The position numbers and the translations under genes are program-made. Shown one piece after another: positions 12,101-24,100 of a stretch of DNA of 64,000 bases (its first letter is position 1; every line of letters begins with the position of its first letter). The notes below the pieces were generated by a model. That model was not told the origin of the DNA. It saw only the letters and a list, made by a program, of their open reading frames with translations, and made no database searches. Source of the stretch: Chrysogorgia sp. JL179-B06 (lineage: Eukaryota; Cnidaria; Anthozoa; Scleralcyonacea; Chrysogorgiidae). The stretch covers positions 3,358,001 through 3,422,000 of the forward strand of contig JAYKKM010000504.1 of the NCBI GenBank assembly GCA_035772405.1. Reading direction: 5' to 3'.

Positions 12101-14663
12101 GTCCTCGTTCTGCATTTACATTTCGCCACTAAGAACATTTTCACGTCTTCAGGACGACGGTAACCGACTTAAACACAGACACTACAATCGTTTTAGAAAT
12201 ATTGAAGCGTTTTGGAGATCATAAACAAGCTTCGAGTGTCAAATACGCTACTCAATCGACCGTGGTCAGGGATGCCGGAACCACGGGTGCAAGTGCACCC
12301 CTTGCCTTTTGTATCACAACTTTCTCTGGGTGCAACGGGTGCAGACTATGGGTGCAATGGGTGCATAAATGCCCTTTTCATTTATGTAAAAACAATATAT
12401 CGTTGTAATATGTAGGCCTACTTAGTTTCTCCTTAGTTTGGAAGTTTGGCTACTTTTACTGTATTTCATACATTTTTGCCACACCAAACTTTCTTCAGTA
12501 GCTAGAGAGAAGACGGGACACTTTCGATGTGTCTTATTTCATTTTTCAAATCAATAAAAGGGTAATTCATTTGAAATTACTGTGTCTGCTACTCTGCGCA
12601 TTGATTGGTCTGTGTTTGATTGTTATTATGTTATAAATAGGTCAAGTGCCTTTGTGCCCTTTTTGTTGAAAAAATACCCTTTTGATAACAAATTGACCCC
12701 TTGCCTCCAGCAACTTCCGGCATCCCTGACCGTAGTTTCATTCAAATACTAAAATTTATATTTCTTTGACTGCCGTCGAAATTTACACAAAAGAACCTGA
12801 CCAAAATGTTGGTCAGTGTAAACACAATGGCTCTGATAAACAACAAAAGTAGTTCAATACCTATCGTGGACCAAATAAGCGAAGGAAGACTCGAAGCAAC
12901 AAACGATCTAGGCGAACTTTCGCCGTATTCCAGAACGTGTTCGGTTGTGACGTAAGTGCCACAACCAAACAACATTTCGAAAGTTTTGGATACTTAACGT
13001 GTTAATAGGCAATGAAATTATTGGATTATTTTTTTAATCGAAATCGAAATTTTAACTGTGAACGGATTATCGTGAAAAAACATAATTTAATAACTTAAAG
13101 TCATTTTATAGCCACTCTAAGCTAAGTGTATGATTTGAGTGAATATGCGAATTTTAGCTTTGAGTGAATATTGTTGCGTGACGTCACAAGTAGGACACGC
13201 TAGATATCATTCGTGAGTTTCAATATGGCGAGCCATATATAAGCAAATGCTTACGGCAGAAAACGTTGTGTACTTGTGTTGCCGGAGGATCAAACATTGT
13301 GAGCGACGTCATAAGTAACTCAAATAATGGCGGACAAACTCACATCTACCTCTCAACTTTGAGGTGTATTCACAAACCAATGCAAATCCTAACTTTCGAT
13401 AAATTTTATATCAAATTACTTAGAAACTCCCGTTGTATAAACACTTTAACGCTGTGGCTTCACGCATAATTCTACTAAAAAGGCGTTAAAGTTTCGTTAG
13501 CCGTTTACTTCCACACTTCACATGTTCCCTCTGATAAAAAAATATCCTCTAATTATGTCCAATTGTGCGATATGAACTGTTAAAATTTCGTTCCAGAATA
13601 AGATTATGGGTGCTTAAATCGCCTTCATCAGCGCGGCTTAAGAAATATTATCATACATTCAAACTTCATTCTCGTTTCTAATGAGTCAACATACTCCAGT
13701 TAATTCTCAATGTCCGGCAGTTGTGACGTCATTTCCGTTGAATACTGTGAACAAATTATTGTATGACGTCACTACCACAAAGCGCGCGAAAATTACAAAA
13801 TAACAAAATGGCTTGCAGTCGATTTACCTGTGTTGACGAAGACAACTGTGACGATGAAGACAACAACAATTAAGACAACAGTGACGACCTGTATAATAAA
13901 ACAATTTTTGGATTTGGCTTATGCACATCTAGAATTATCCATACCTCAGTCAATGTTATCCGCCTGAGCGTGAGAACATTGAACTCGGTCTGGATAATTC
14001 TTGATACCATATGCCCAGCCTCATCCAATAATTGTATATTAAAAGTACTTTATAGTTGAAATCCATTTTAGGCTTGTGATATTTGAATCTATGCGACTCT
14101 TCAATAATTTTGAAGGCCGTATACTGTCCAAGGATAATATTTTTCACTGATATAAAAGTGTGCTATTACATTCATTGCCAACTGTTGTCGCGTGTGGCCA
14201 GTTCGGTGAAACATTCAGACTGCATCGTTCACTGTTATGTTCTAGAGTAATTCATCATTTGTTTCAATACTATAGACTTCAAAAATTTAACCACGATTTA
14301 ACTGAGCACAAAACGATCACTAGTAATTGATCATTCATGACGCCTGTGCCTTCGGAATCCGATACGATACCGATTAGCTTCCGATTGCTAACACGCGAAA
14401 TAAAGTGAAAATAATGATTACCCAAACTGATAAGAGTCAATGTGGAATCGTCCACATTGAAGATCTGAAGGTAGGAACGTCAGAGTTGGCGATCCACTTG
14501 TCCCTGAGAGGGTGCCATTACAGATCTGTCTGAGTAACATCACAGCTCTCATCTCATTGACAGGAATTCCACGAACTGGTGAATTTCTACAGATGTTGAT
14601 TATCCTGACTGGGATGCCCAGAATACTACTCAGCAACGAAACATGAGAAATGAAAGATTCACC
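7127..14663 (-). CDS. RNA 3'-terminal phosphate cyclase-like protein, five internal exons (partial)
   Basis: RTCA converts RNA 3'-phosphates into 2',3'-cyclic phosphates using ATP. Five consecutive exons with matching phases and GT/AG borders: 14,422-14,663 (242 nt), 11,366-11,504 (139), 10,503-10,561 (59), 8,838-8,979 (142), 7,127-7,251 (125). Together they give about 235 residues. Diagnostic stretches are SILGIPVRI and FHIDSYQFG in the first exon, VYKPVMTQFG in the third, GYLPYGRGSVVVR and VTKITGRAFVAG in the fourth, and MAKEAHNVLR in the fifth. They follow the order of human RTCA, and VTKI.GRAFVAG is nearly identical to it. The first coding exon and the C-terminal exons, including the region of the adenylated histidine, were not found. 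Several catalytic positions differ (GESFIS where cyclases have GGQILR; no Q-H pair after the RNSP stretch), so it may be a divergent or non-catalytic paralogue. The alternative family member RCL1 fits less well in the fourth exon. Confidence 0.85.
7718..8360 (+). pseudogene. 5'-truncated LINE (CR1/L2-like), RT C-terminus and 3' tail
   Basis: An open frame of about 150 residues, with HAFVTSHLDYCNSLLYGVP, RLQRILNAAARMV and ITPVLKKLHWLPIQYR, is the conserved C-terminal region of CR1/L2-group LINE proteins. It ends near 8,197, but the related KTYLFRKAYES text continues in another frame, so there is a late frameshift. The 3' end is an ATT trinucleotide run at about 8,336-8,360, typical of the tails of such elements. 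Everything upstream of the thumb region is missing, as expected from incomplete reverse transcription. It sits in an intron of the RTCA-like gene in antisense orientation. Confidence 0.85.
8361..8837. other. no feature recognised (intron)
   Basis: Intronic sequence of the RTCA-like gene. Near 8,505-8,525 there is a CGAAACGTTGAGTC-like word resembling the ends of the PLE-derived motifs elsewhere in the window, but it lacks a hammerhead core. Confidence 0.35.
9146..9224. repeat. poly-C tracts (51 and 21 C)
   Basis: A run of 51 cytosines (9,146-9,196), the spacer TAGTCTA, then 21 more cytosines (9,204-9,224). The flank CTAGTCTACCCC is repeated on both sides of the spacer, so the tract grew by duplication or slippage. 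The minus strand is poly-G and could form G-quadruplexes. Exact lengths in such runs are prone to assembly error. Confidence 0.95.
9436..9530. repeat. dispersed repeat, copy 1 (second copy near 26,475)
   Basis: The segment with CCAACAGGCTAGAAGCCCAA, a GGGC(T)TCxGAGGGCC block and GGTCGTTATC matches 26,475-26,570 with moderate divergence and in the same order. It is probably a fragment of one transposable-element family that I cannot classify. Confidence 0.6.
9810..9869. repeat. 60-bp perfect palindrome
   Basis: Arms 9,810-9,838 and 9,841-9,869 are exact reverse complements around a central CG, so the whole 60 bp is self-complementary with no loop. It is bracketed by a 12-bp direct repeat, CTACTGTGGTAG, at 9,800-9,811 and 9,865-9,876. 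This could be a tiny foldback transposon or a template-switch inversion. Confidence 0.9.
10361..10450. mobile_element. short GC-rich inverted-repeat element
   Basis: The ends CCCTAGGTGCCAGAG (10,361-10,375) and CTCTGGCACCCAGGG (10,436-10,450) are inverted copies with one mismatch. The interior is purine-rich and GC-rich (GCGAGAGGGCGAGCAAGCGGGCG), unlike its AT-rich flanks. It is a MITE-like element of about 90 bp lying just beside RTCA-like exon 10,503-10,561. No transposase family is assigned. Confidence 0.6.
11632..11810 (+). pseudogene. LINE C-terminal fragment
   Basis: The frame reads KEIVRRKRLSFAGYTWR and later ANQPRRGR, resembling the LINE C-terminal signature (rRkRLrFaGH.wR ... RGRP). 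It is short, interrupted, and lies in an intron of the RTCA-like gene. The assignment rests on this motif alone. Confidence 0.5.
12267..12728. mobile_element. hAT-type MITE, 462 bp
   Basis: The terminal inverted repeats CAGGGATGCCGGAA and TTCCGGCATCCCTG bound a non-coding interior rich in GGGTGCA-type words. It is flanked by an 8-bp target duplication with one mismatch (ACCGTGGT at 12,259-12,266; ACCGTAGT at 12,729-12,736). Length of duplication and ends fit the hAT superfamily. No transposase is encoded. Confidence 0.85.
12737..14421. other. intron sequence with three TGACGTCA palindromes
   Basis: No exon was recognised between the first and second visible RTCA-like exons. The perfect CRE/ATF-type octamer TGACGTCA occurs at 13,179-13,186, 13,724-13,731 and 13,764-13,771. 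Whether these are regulatory sites or parts of an old repeat cannot be told from sequence. The open frame at 12,742-12,975 (minus) looks hydrophobic but has no family signature. Confidence 0.4.
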
Positions 14664-15188
14664 CTAAAATTAAAAGAATAAAATACAAATAGTACAATAC
14701 AGCCGTACTGTACACTAAACTGTTTAATAAGTTATTCACTATCCAACTCTATAAAAATCTATCCAATTCTATAAAAATCAAGGGCGGGATAATTTTGCCA
14801 TAAAGACCGACCAAACAAGGTTAATAAGGTTTTTTATATTATATGGTTCTTTTAAATTTCTCACATTTCCTCGATTTTTCGTAATTTTTTAAATCTTTTC
14901 AACGGTGCGTGATGACCGGTCTTTACCGGTTTCTAAAGACACTCACTCAGAAACCAATCAGATTGCAGAAAAGCTACGTTAAGACCGCTCACGAGCCAAG
15001 CCATATGATAAAGTATCATACTGACAGTAATCTTTACATGCATTGTATCATATAAGCATATAGAAATTCTAAATATCTCAGAGTTGGTTGAATCCATCCA
15101 CTATAGTACCTGTACATGTACTGTATAATCATTATATATCAGTTATATGATTGACTACGTTTACTTCGGGAAGCATACAGTACAGTAC

Positions 15189-18100
15189 CTTCTTGATTTT
15201 TCTTGCATCAATGTTTATTATTCTGCTATCCATTAGTCTCCACACAGGTCGTATTTTCTCTTTCTTTGCCAATCCTTTCCACATGAAGTATGCTCCAACC
15301 TCCTTATCATATTCCTTCCTTGTCTGGACATTGCCAAGGATTTGGTATGCTTCCAAAATATCTAGTTACAAAACAATATTCTGTGGTTTAATCTGTCTTC
15401 CAGCCAGGCTTTAAGCCCCCCAGTTATTTGAGAAATGTGTTTTAATCGAGCAAAAATGATCTTGTCATTTCGGAACAACTACTCTGATGAACTTAATCTG
15501 ATGAAGGGCTCCGCACGAAACATCCGTATATCGTTCCTAAAGTTCACCACGTTTTCGCTTTGCTGTATACAGTACAGCTAGGCTTTTAGCCATTTTGAAA
15601 AAGCCATTTTTGGATGGCCACTTTTCGTATGGACGGCCATGGACGGCCAAAGCAAAATACTTTCCTCAAACAACTTACAGGTTTCCCTCTTTCTAATGTT
15701 TCTTGATTTCTGTTAGCTGCTGTTTATTTTAGCTATTGTGCAGGTTTCGTTACTAATTTTTGTCAAGAACATGCAAATATGACGATTTATTGCAAGATCG
15801 ATTTATTGCAAAATCTATTTTACGCATATCAAAAATATTGAAAGCTTCAACTTCACAAGCTGTCTCTCAAAAACATACACCAAAGTGGATTTTTTTATTT
15901 CATTTTTTTTCATCATTTTGGCAATTATTGTCGTAAAATGGGTTTATGTAATAAAAATAATTAACACAAGACAAAGTGTGTTTGTGTTGGTTTCAGTACC
16001 TTACTTCTGGAGATGGGCATTTCCGGTTACCTCTACACTGAGCCTGTCTGACCTAGCCTTGGGTTTAGTCGGGTACAAGCTTTCACACATGTCGCTTACC
16101 TCCCACCCTTTCCCTGTTTCTGCTTCCTCGCTGCTCGGAGTTCTGGCAGTGAGAGTGGCAGTGCGTCCTCCGCCCGTGTTGTTCTTGCAGGTCCGTGCGC
16201 TGTTGCCTGCTGGCTAACTGCATGCTAGTGCGGGTCCGTATTGCGCAACATTGCTCATCGTACAAACGTTGGGGGTCTGTATTTGTGCTCCCCTACTGTT
16301 GCACAGTCATGTGGGGGTTATCCGGTTCAGCTGTTGTCTGCTGGCGGGTCCGTACTGTGCAACAATGCTTATCGTATTGGCGTAGGGGGTCTGTATTTGT
16401 ACTCCCTTGCTGTTGCACAGTCATGTGAGGGATCATCCGGTTCTGGGGTTGCCGCTACCGTACAGTCGTCCCGGCCTGCCAGCTTGGGGGATTGCGTTCC
16501 GCGTACCTAGTCGTCCGCTATTCCGTAGCTCACCACTGGGTGGGGCATGTCGGACAGGTTTCCCCCTGCCTGCTCGCTTGTGTGTTTTGCACCAGTATAT
16601 CTGGTCTGTTCCCCGGCTACTTCGGGTGATAACGTACATAGGCTGTCCCCCTGGTTACTCCAGGTCTGCTTTCTGTCTTGTGCTGCGTTACGCCAGCGCG
16701 TCTGGTTGGTTTCCTGGTTACTGTCCTTGTTAATTGTGCTCCTCAACATCACTGAGGTTAGTCTGTTTTGCTTGTGTTTGCTTGTACTGGTGGCCTGCGT
16801 TGGCGTGGGCTACCGCCATGCTATCCTTATCATTGCAATTGTTTCTTGCTTCTGTGTCGTGCTTCGTCGCTTGCCCCATTGTTGGTCGTCATGTGGCTAC
16901 GATGGCCCCGCGGTCGACCACCTCGTTTTCTTCACTCCTTATCTCGCGACTGACTTGGCTCCATAATGGTAAGTTACTTTCACTTTATGTGTGACAGTAG
17001 TTCTTGTGGGAGAGGGTAATTCTCAACAACTAAATATCTAAAAAGGTTGGTGCACTGCCGAAATAGCGTGTAAGTAGTCTAACGTTTCGAGCGAAGGCCC
17101 TTCGCCAGTTTCACTTTTCGTCAGAGTCACGTTTGATCTGTGACAAAGGGCCTTCGCTCGAAACGTTAGACTACAGTATGGGGTAATTCCCCTTGCTAGA
17201 ATTTGCATGAGTGCTAAGTTGAGAAAACATCCGCTAATTCAGGTGATGAGAGCTTATAGAGTTTAAAAGCGCATAGCGGTGGTCCAGCAAAACAAATGAC
17301 CAATGCCTCCCATATAGCCGAGAAGTAGGAAGACTACTAAAATGGTGACGTAAATAAAGTACTGTATAATACAACCAAACCGCACCTGAGCTGGATGCAG
17401 TCAAAGAGACCCTTCTGAAAGACATAGTCTCGCTACAAATACCTGAAGAGTCTGTGGACCAAAGTTAAGAAGACACTGGGCTCTCTCTCCCAAGTCTTGC
17501 AGGGCTCGAAATAAGCGCCGATCACCGATCAATGATCGGCAAGAAATTGTTTATGATCGGTGGAAAAGCAGGGTTGGCGATCATCGTGATCGGCAAGAAA
17601 TATATTGGACCATTCAAAAAGATGCACACGCGTACAGTTAAAAGACAAATAAAACACACGAAAAGCGTTGTTTAGCTTAAAATAAGTACATGTACTGTAT
17701 ATTGCAATTACACCATCATTAAATGACGGTTTGCACTCTTTGATTATTGTTTTAGGATTCATATTACAATTTATGCGAAGCTATTTCTGATACATCCTCG
17801 TAACGGCTTATAGTCTGAACGAGCGTGAGATTTTCAGCAGTGGTCTGTATAATGTATTATCTTTTAGAGAAATCAAAAGGCATTTCAAGAAGAAAGAAAA
17901 TTATCTCAGTCATCACATCTAGAATCAAAAGAGTGTGAAAATAGATGGTGATCGCAGTCATAGTGTACTGTAGTGAACTTAGGAAAACGTTCCCGATCGG
18001 CCAGATTTTCATTTGATTGGCGAAAAATCATGACTGACGATCGCCATGATCGGGAACTTTGGGAAAGTTATTTCGAGCGCTGCAAGTACTGTATATGCAA

Positions 18101-21100
18101 TAGATTTCACAATCTCAGTCACCATCAGCAGCCCAGTCTCCACAAGATCGAGTTGAAAAAGAAATCAGCCGTTATCTGCAATTTCCAACAATTGATTGAG
18201 ATGATGATCCACTCAAGTGGTGGAGAATGCATGTAAGAGATTATCCTCTCCTTTCCTCTCCGACGATATCTGGTGATTCCAGCAAGTAGCGCACCAACTG
18301 AAAGATAACACCAAAGCGAGTCCAACTTAAGCCAAACAAAACTGAAAAATTGTAAAACTTTTTGGATTATTTTACTTTAACATTCATGCAAGAGTCTGCG
18401 GTAGCACCCCTGATAGCCCCGCGATTCCTGACCATACGCTGTATGGAACCGCACCTAATTGGGCACAGTGTCCTGAACCAATTCAACCTTTGGAGGGTGT
18501 AGCTCTGTCGGAGAGGGTTTTACGCTAATAGCTGAGGAACAGTTTACAGGACCCAGAGATCCACAAAGACGGGAGCGGTTTCATAGGTAGAGCAGCAGGC
18601 GAGCCTAAACTCCCCAACTAACTTGTTACAATGTTGCCGAGAATTACCCTCTCCAACGCCACCCTCCAGCTAAGCTGGAGAAGGGATTCGAGGCACGAAA
18701 CCTGCCCAAAGGCGTTTTCCAACCCCTGTGGTCACTCACGGCTCTTCTTGAAGATATCAAAGCCTGCCCCATTCCATCGAGGTTGTATAATACTTGCAGG
18801 TCTGTCTAGCCAGCCTATCTGCTTGGTCGCCGCCCTTTTGCGTTATTGTCATCTCCGATGCTCATCACCAGATCGTCATTAGCTGGCCCCGGTCCATTCT
18901 ATCCCAGAGGGGTGTTAGGTAACTTTCTCGTCTTGGCTGGCTACCCGCATCACCTCATGAACACTTGGTCGTTGGTCCAGCGATTCTTCCCTTCGATATT
19001 TGTGACCGGGGCAGACTTTAACTAGCCCAAAACTATAGCCTAGCTCTTCGTTTGCCTTGTTGTTTACGCACTAACCCACAAGCGTCCCTCATTGAATATT
19101 CAAGTCTCTTGACTTTGTCTCTAACTTTCCTTGATATTTATTTGGACGGTGAAATTGATGTGGTCAACTAAAGGTTAACACCAAACTATAAATTAAAGTA
19201 ACTATCTAATAGCTATGGATTACAAAAAACAATCATACATACCAACGTTGGCGGGTTCCTAGGCTAGGTTCTTCTCAATTCTTGTTCATGTTCTTGTTCG
19301 ACTTAATTAAACGTATGAGCGCGCAGGCAAAGCAAAATTCCTATTTAAATGTTTCAATACTATACCGCGATAACAATGCTCAGCGGTTACATGGCTCCCC
19401 TAAATTGTAATATTATAATTTAACATTCCTAAGTTTCTTTTTGTTCTTAAATACTTAACTTGTAAATAACATCAATTTATATAATTCTTAGTTTATAATA
19501 ACTGTTCATAATTCCTAATAATTGTTCATTAAATTATACTATACGTTCACATCTTGTAATTCCTTATCATGGCTCCTCATCGGGGATCCCTGGTCTTTCT
19601 TCACCTTTCGCCGGTAATATCAGCACAAGCTTGTGGATAGGTCGTTCCAAAACTGTCATAGGCTTAGTCCTCTTGCCACTATTCGATAGCTGCGAGTCCC
19701 CGACTGCAAGTTTTACCTTGCGCACCAGTCCATCCTTGTCTTTTAAGGCTTCCACGATTCGCGCGACTCTCCAGTGATTTCGAGGAGTGTCGACGTCCTT
19801 TATAATGACAACATCGTCGACTTGCATGTTTCGTCTTGGTCGATTCCATTTTTTACGCTCCTGTAACGAGTGAAGGAACTCTTTTTTCCACCGTGACCAA
19901 AATTCATTCGTGAGATGTTGAACTCGTCTCCATTGCTTTCTTGAATATCGATCAGCTACTTGGAAAACTCCAGGTGGAGGCAAGACTACCTTGCTTTTCA
20001 TAGTCAGCAGATGGTTAGGCGTCAATGGCTCGAGGAAATCTGGTGAGCTGATGTTCTCGGCGGTGAGTGGACGGCTATTCACGATAGCTTCTGCCTCGCA
20101 CATGAACGTCCTCAGCGCTTCGTCGTTGAGCTGTGTTCCGTTCTTCTCAAGAATGGCTGACAAGATACTTCGAACGGTTCTTATTTGCCGTTCCCAAACG
20201 CCACCCATATGACTAGCGGATGGGGTGTTAAACTTCATTTCTATCCAGTCGCAGTTTAGCTTCAACATTTCATTTTGCACCTTGGTTTGATCCATCTCAG
20301 AAATTGCTTCCCGAAGCTCTCGTCTGGCACCAATGAAATTGGTCCCTTGGTCGCTTCGAAGCTGTCTTATGGGTCCACGTCTACAGATAAAACGTCGTAA
20401 AGAATTGATGAAAGAATCGGTTTCCATTGTGCTTGCAACTTCGAGGTGAATAGCCCTTGATGACATGCACGTGAAGAGTACACCATATCTCTTTAGTTCC
20501 TTGCGTCCTTCCTTTACGTACCATGGGCCGAAATAGTCCACTCCACAGTAAGAGAATGGAGGAGCTGGTTCTAACCGATCTTGAGGTAGGTCTGCCATCT
20601 TCTGTTCCTGAGCGATTGCTCGAAGCTTTCTACATGTGGTGCATTCCAGGATTAGTTTGGAGACGGCTGTGCTGCATCCGACAATCCAGTATCCCGACGA
20701 ACGTATTTCGTTTATGGTGAAACCTCTCCCCTGATGGGCAATTTTCTCATGAAAGTTCTTCATGACCAGCCAGGAAATGTGTCCTCTACGTGGTAATATG
20801 ACTGGATGTTTCACTTCATAGGCAAGGCTAGCTTCTCGGATTCGTCCTCCTACTCTTATAATACCATGTTCATCGACGAACGGATCTAGACCATATAGAT
20901 CGCTTTTTTTCTCATTTCGGTCTTTCGTGACCTTGTTTCTTCTCTTGTTTCGAATTCGTTGTTCTTTGACTTTAACGCCTTGAATTCGTTGCCAAACGCT
21001 TCTCTTTGAACAGACTTGATAATCTTCTCCTCGGCATTCCTGAGCTCTTCAACCGTAACTGCTTCACACCTTCGATGTCTGACGTTCTTTTTTCTGCTTC

Positions 21101-24100
21101 CTATATCTTTTCCTACTCGAACTCTGTCTAGAAGGATTCGTAGATATCTGACGCAGATGGCGAGAGCTCTTTTGACACGAAACCAGTCGGAGAAATAGTC
21201 TAGCCTCGGGAGTAAGGTTAGTAATTCTTTGCTTGAAGTATCAAATGAAGAGGCTTTCTTTAATTCCTGGTCGCATGGTGATAATTCTGTTAGCTCGACA
21301 CTGCAATTTAGGTTGAGCCAGCTCTGGTTCAGTTCCCATAGGAATGCAGGTCCCTTTAGCCATGTTGAACTTTGAAGGAGATTCTGCACACTAAGTCCTC
21401 GTGATGCGTCATCGGCTGGATTATGTTTGCTTTCCACGTGATTCCATTGATTCGGAGTGGTATGGTCTCTGATTTGCTGAACACGATTAGCAACATATGT
21501 CTTGAAACGTCTTGTGTCATTATGGATGTATGCCAAGACAACCTGGCTGTCTGTCCAAAAGAATTCCTTCAGTTCATCATAACGTAGTTCCCGTTGTAGC
21601 ATTTCACTAACTTTCACGGACACCAACGCTGCCGTCAACTCCAGTCTCGGAATAGTGATTGGTTTCAGAGGGTTGACGCGTGACTTGCCAACGACCAATG
21701 AACAGTGAATGCGGTCATTATGATCCACCATTCGAAGGTAGCTGCACTGTCCATAACCGTCAACGCTAGCATCGGAAAAGTGGTGCAGTTCTGTGGTCTT
21801 CACATTTCCAAACCCATCTGGCTTGAAACATCTGGGAATGTTCATTTCCTCCAACAGGAGTAGTTCTCTTCTCCACAACTCCCACTGGGATCTCAACACG
21901 TCAGGTATATGGTCATCCCAGTTCACTCCTTCTTTACATAACAGCTGGAGTATTCGTTTTCCACGAAGCAGGAACGGGGCTGCAAACCCGAGAGGGTCGT
22001 AAATGGAACAGACTGTCGACAGGATACCTCTCCTAGTCAGCGGTTTATCCTTCAACGTTATACGAAATTTGAAGGAGTCGGATTCCATACACCATTCTAC
22101 ACCAAGTACTCGGTCCAGGGGGAGTAACTCGTTGTCCAAATCTAAGTTCTTTACCCCTTTCGCACGATCCTCCACTGGGATGGACTCAATAACTTCTTTA
22201 TTGTTTGAGGTAAACTTGTGGAGACGGAATCCTCCTCTTTGGCACATTTCTTTGCCTTTCTGTATAAGAGATACAGCCTTCTCGACGGTATCCACGGACT
22301 TGAGGCCGTCGTCCACGTAGAAGTCTGTCTTAACGAAATCGACTACTTCTTCTCCAAGATCCTTATTATCTTCCGCCGTCGTTTTAAGGCTGAGGTTGGC
22401 ACAAGCAGGCGACGAGGCAGCTCCGAACAAGTGAACTGTCATTCTATACTCCTTAGGTTCTTGTGTAGTATCTCCTTCATCCCACCAAAGAAAGCGTAGG
22501 AAGTCGCGATGCTCTTTGTTCACATTTACTTGGTGAAACATTCCTTCGATGTCACAGGTGAAGGCGACGGGTTCTTGGCGAAATCGACACAGTACTCCTA
22601 CCAGTGAATTCGTGATATCCGGACCTTGTAGAAGATGGCGATTTAAGGAATGGCCCATGAAATCTGCTGAGCAGTCGAAAACGACTCTGATCTTATCGGG
22701 TTTCTTTGGATTATATACCCCATGATGTGGTATATACCACACTTTATTACATTCTTTGGGTGCTCTTTCAGCATGACCTTTCTTGATTGTATCATTCATA
22801 AAGGATACGTAATCGCTCTTGTATTTCGGGCTTTTATCAAAGCGTCTCTGCAGGCATTTAAGACGGATTTCTGCGAGTTTCTTGTTACATGGGAGGTCGA
22901 CTTTCTCGTCGCGTAGAGGGAGGGGCATCTCATAGTGGCCAGCCTCTGTCAAGTGAATGCCATCTTTCATTATCTTAAGGAATTTGATGTCGTCTTGTGA
23001 CAGTGGTTTCTCGCGCACTCTTGTTTCGGAGAAATCTCTTTCAAACATCTTCTTAACTGCAGATGGATTTATCACTTCCTTGTGTCGGGTAGTGTGAACA
23101 AACTTGCCATCTTTTCGTTCATCGGAGTCGATCTCTCTGGTCGCGATCCTATAACATCCCGCAGAGATGGCATCTTTATCCTCATCATTGTTGGGAACGA
23201 CTGCACCTATCACGCCCCAGCCAAGAGCGGTTCGAATTGCGTAGGGATCCTTCGATCTTCCCGGAATTACATCTCTCGGTTTAATCGCTTGAACGCAGTT
23301 GTTGCCAATAAGAATACCGATTTTAAGGTCCTCACGATAGGGTGAGATCTTATTTGCGATTGACCACAGGTGCCTCCATCGTTGTGCCAATTCTGGTCGT
23401 GGAATCTGCTCTCTTCTTACAGGGATCTTTTCTCTTGAATACGATTTTGGAAGTGAAATCTTCACAGACTTCTCATCACGGGAGGCGACGAGTCCCTCAA
23501 TCTTTCTAGTACTGACGTTCTCTACAGCGTGCATCGTCCCGAGCTCCAATATTAGTTCAGGACCTGACAGTCCAAGTGTATTACAAACTTCATCTGTAAC
23601 AAAACAAGTGTCACTTTGGTCATCTAGCACTGCATACACCTGCACCTCCCGGTTGGGTTCGTCTCGGTGGCTAAGCCACACCGGCACTATCATGGAACTC
23701 GTTGTCATCCCGCCGTCGCTGTCACTGGCGTGACAAACACTTACACAGCTGCTCGTGGCTTTGAGATTCTCTTCCCTTGCTCTTATTTCACCACTTGTGC
23801 CCCAGGGAGGAGAATCGTAGTGAAGCACGGTAACGTGAGGTTTCTTACAGATCTGACATTTTCTCTTTCGCTGACATTGTCGTACCATATGACCCTTTTT
23901 AAGGCATGCGAAGCAAAGGCCTTTCGATTTCACGAATCGCACCCTTTCTGCAACTGTTCCCTTCAGAAATGTTTTGCAGTCTTCTAAATTATGTTCTTCG
24001 TCGCACATGAAACACAGGGACCTTCCTGACTGTAGACGATTATCTTCTCTTTCTTCTCCTTCATTGGTCGTTTTGAACGCCGTTCCACGAGGGAATCTTC

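Noticed and set aside
12742..12975. Hydrophobic minus-strand frame between two RTCA-like exons as an extra exon
   Set aside because: The flanking exons already join in phase and match RTCA continuously; no family similarity.
16083..16966. Overlapping 60-139-codon plus and minus frames in the C/T-rich block as genes
   Set aside because: Long frames arise from scarcity of A (few stops); none shows a domain, and they overlap one another.
18631..18672. LEGG-like text on the minus strand as the missing first RTCA exon
   Set aside because: The reading is interrupted by stops and lacks proper splice signals or further similarity.
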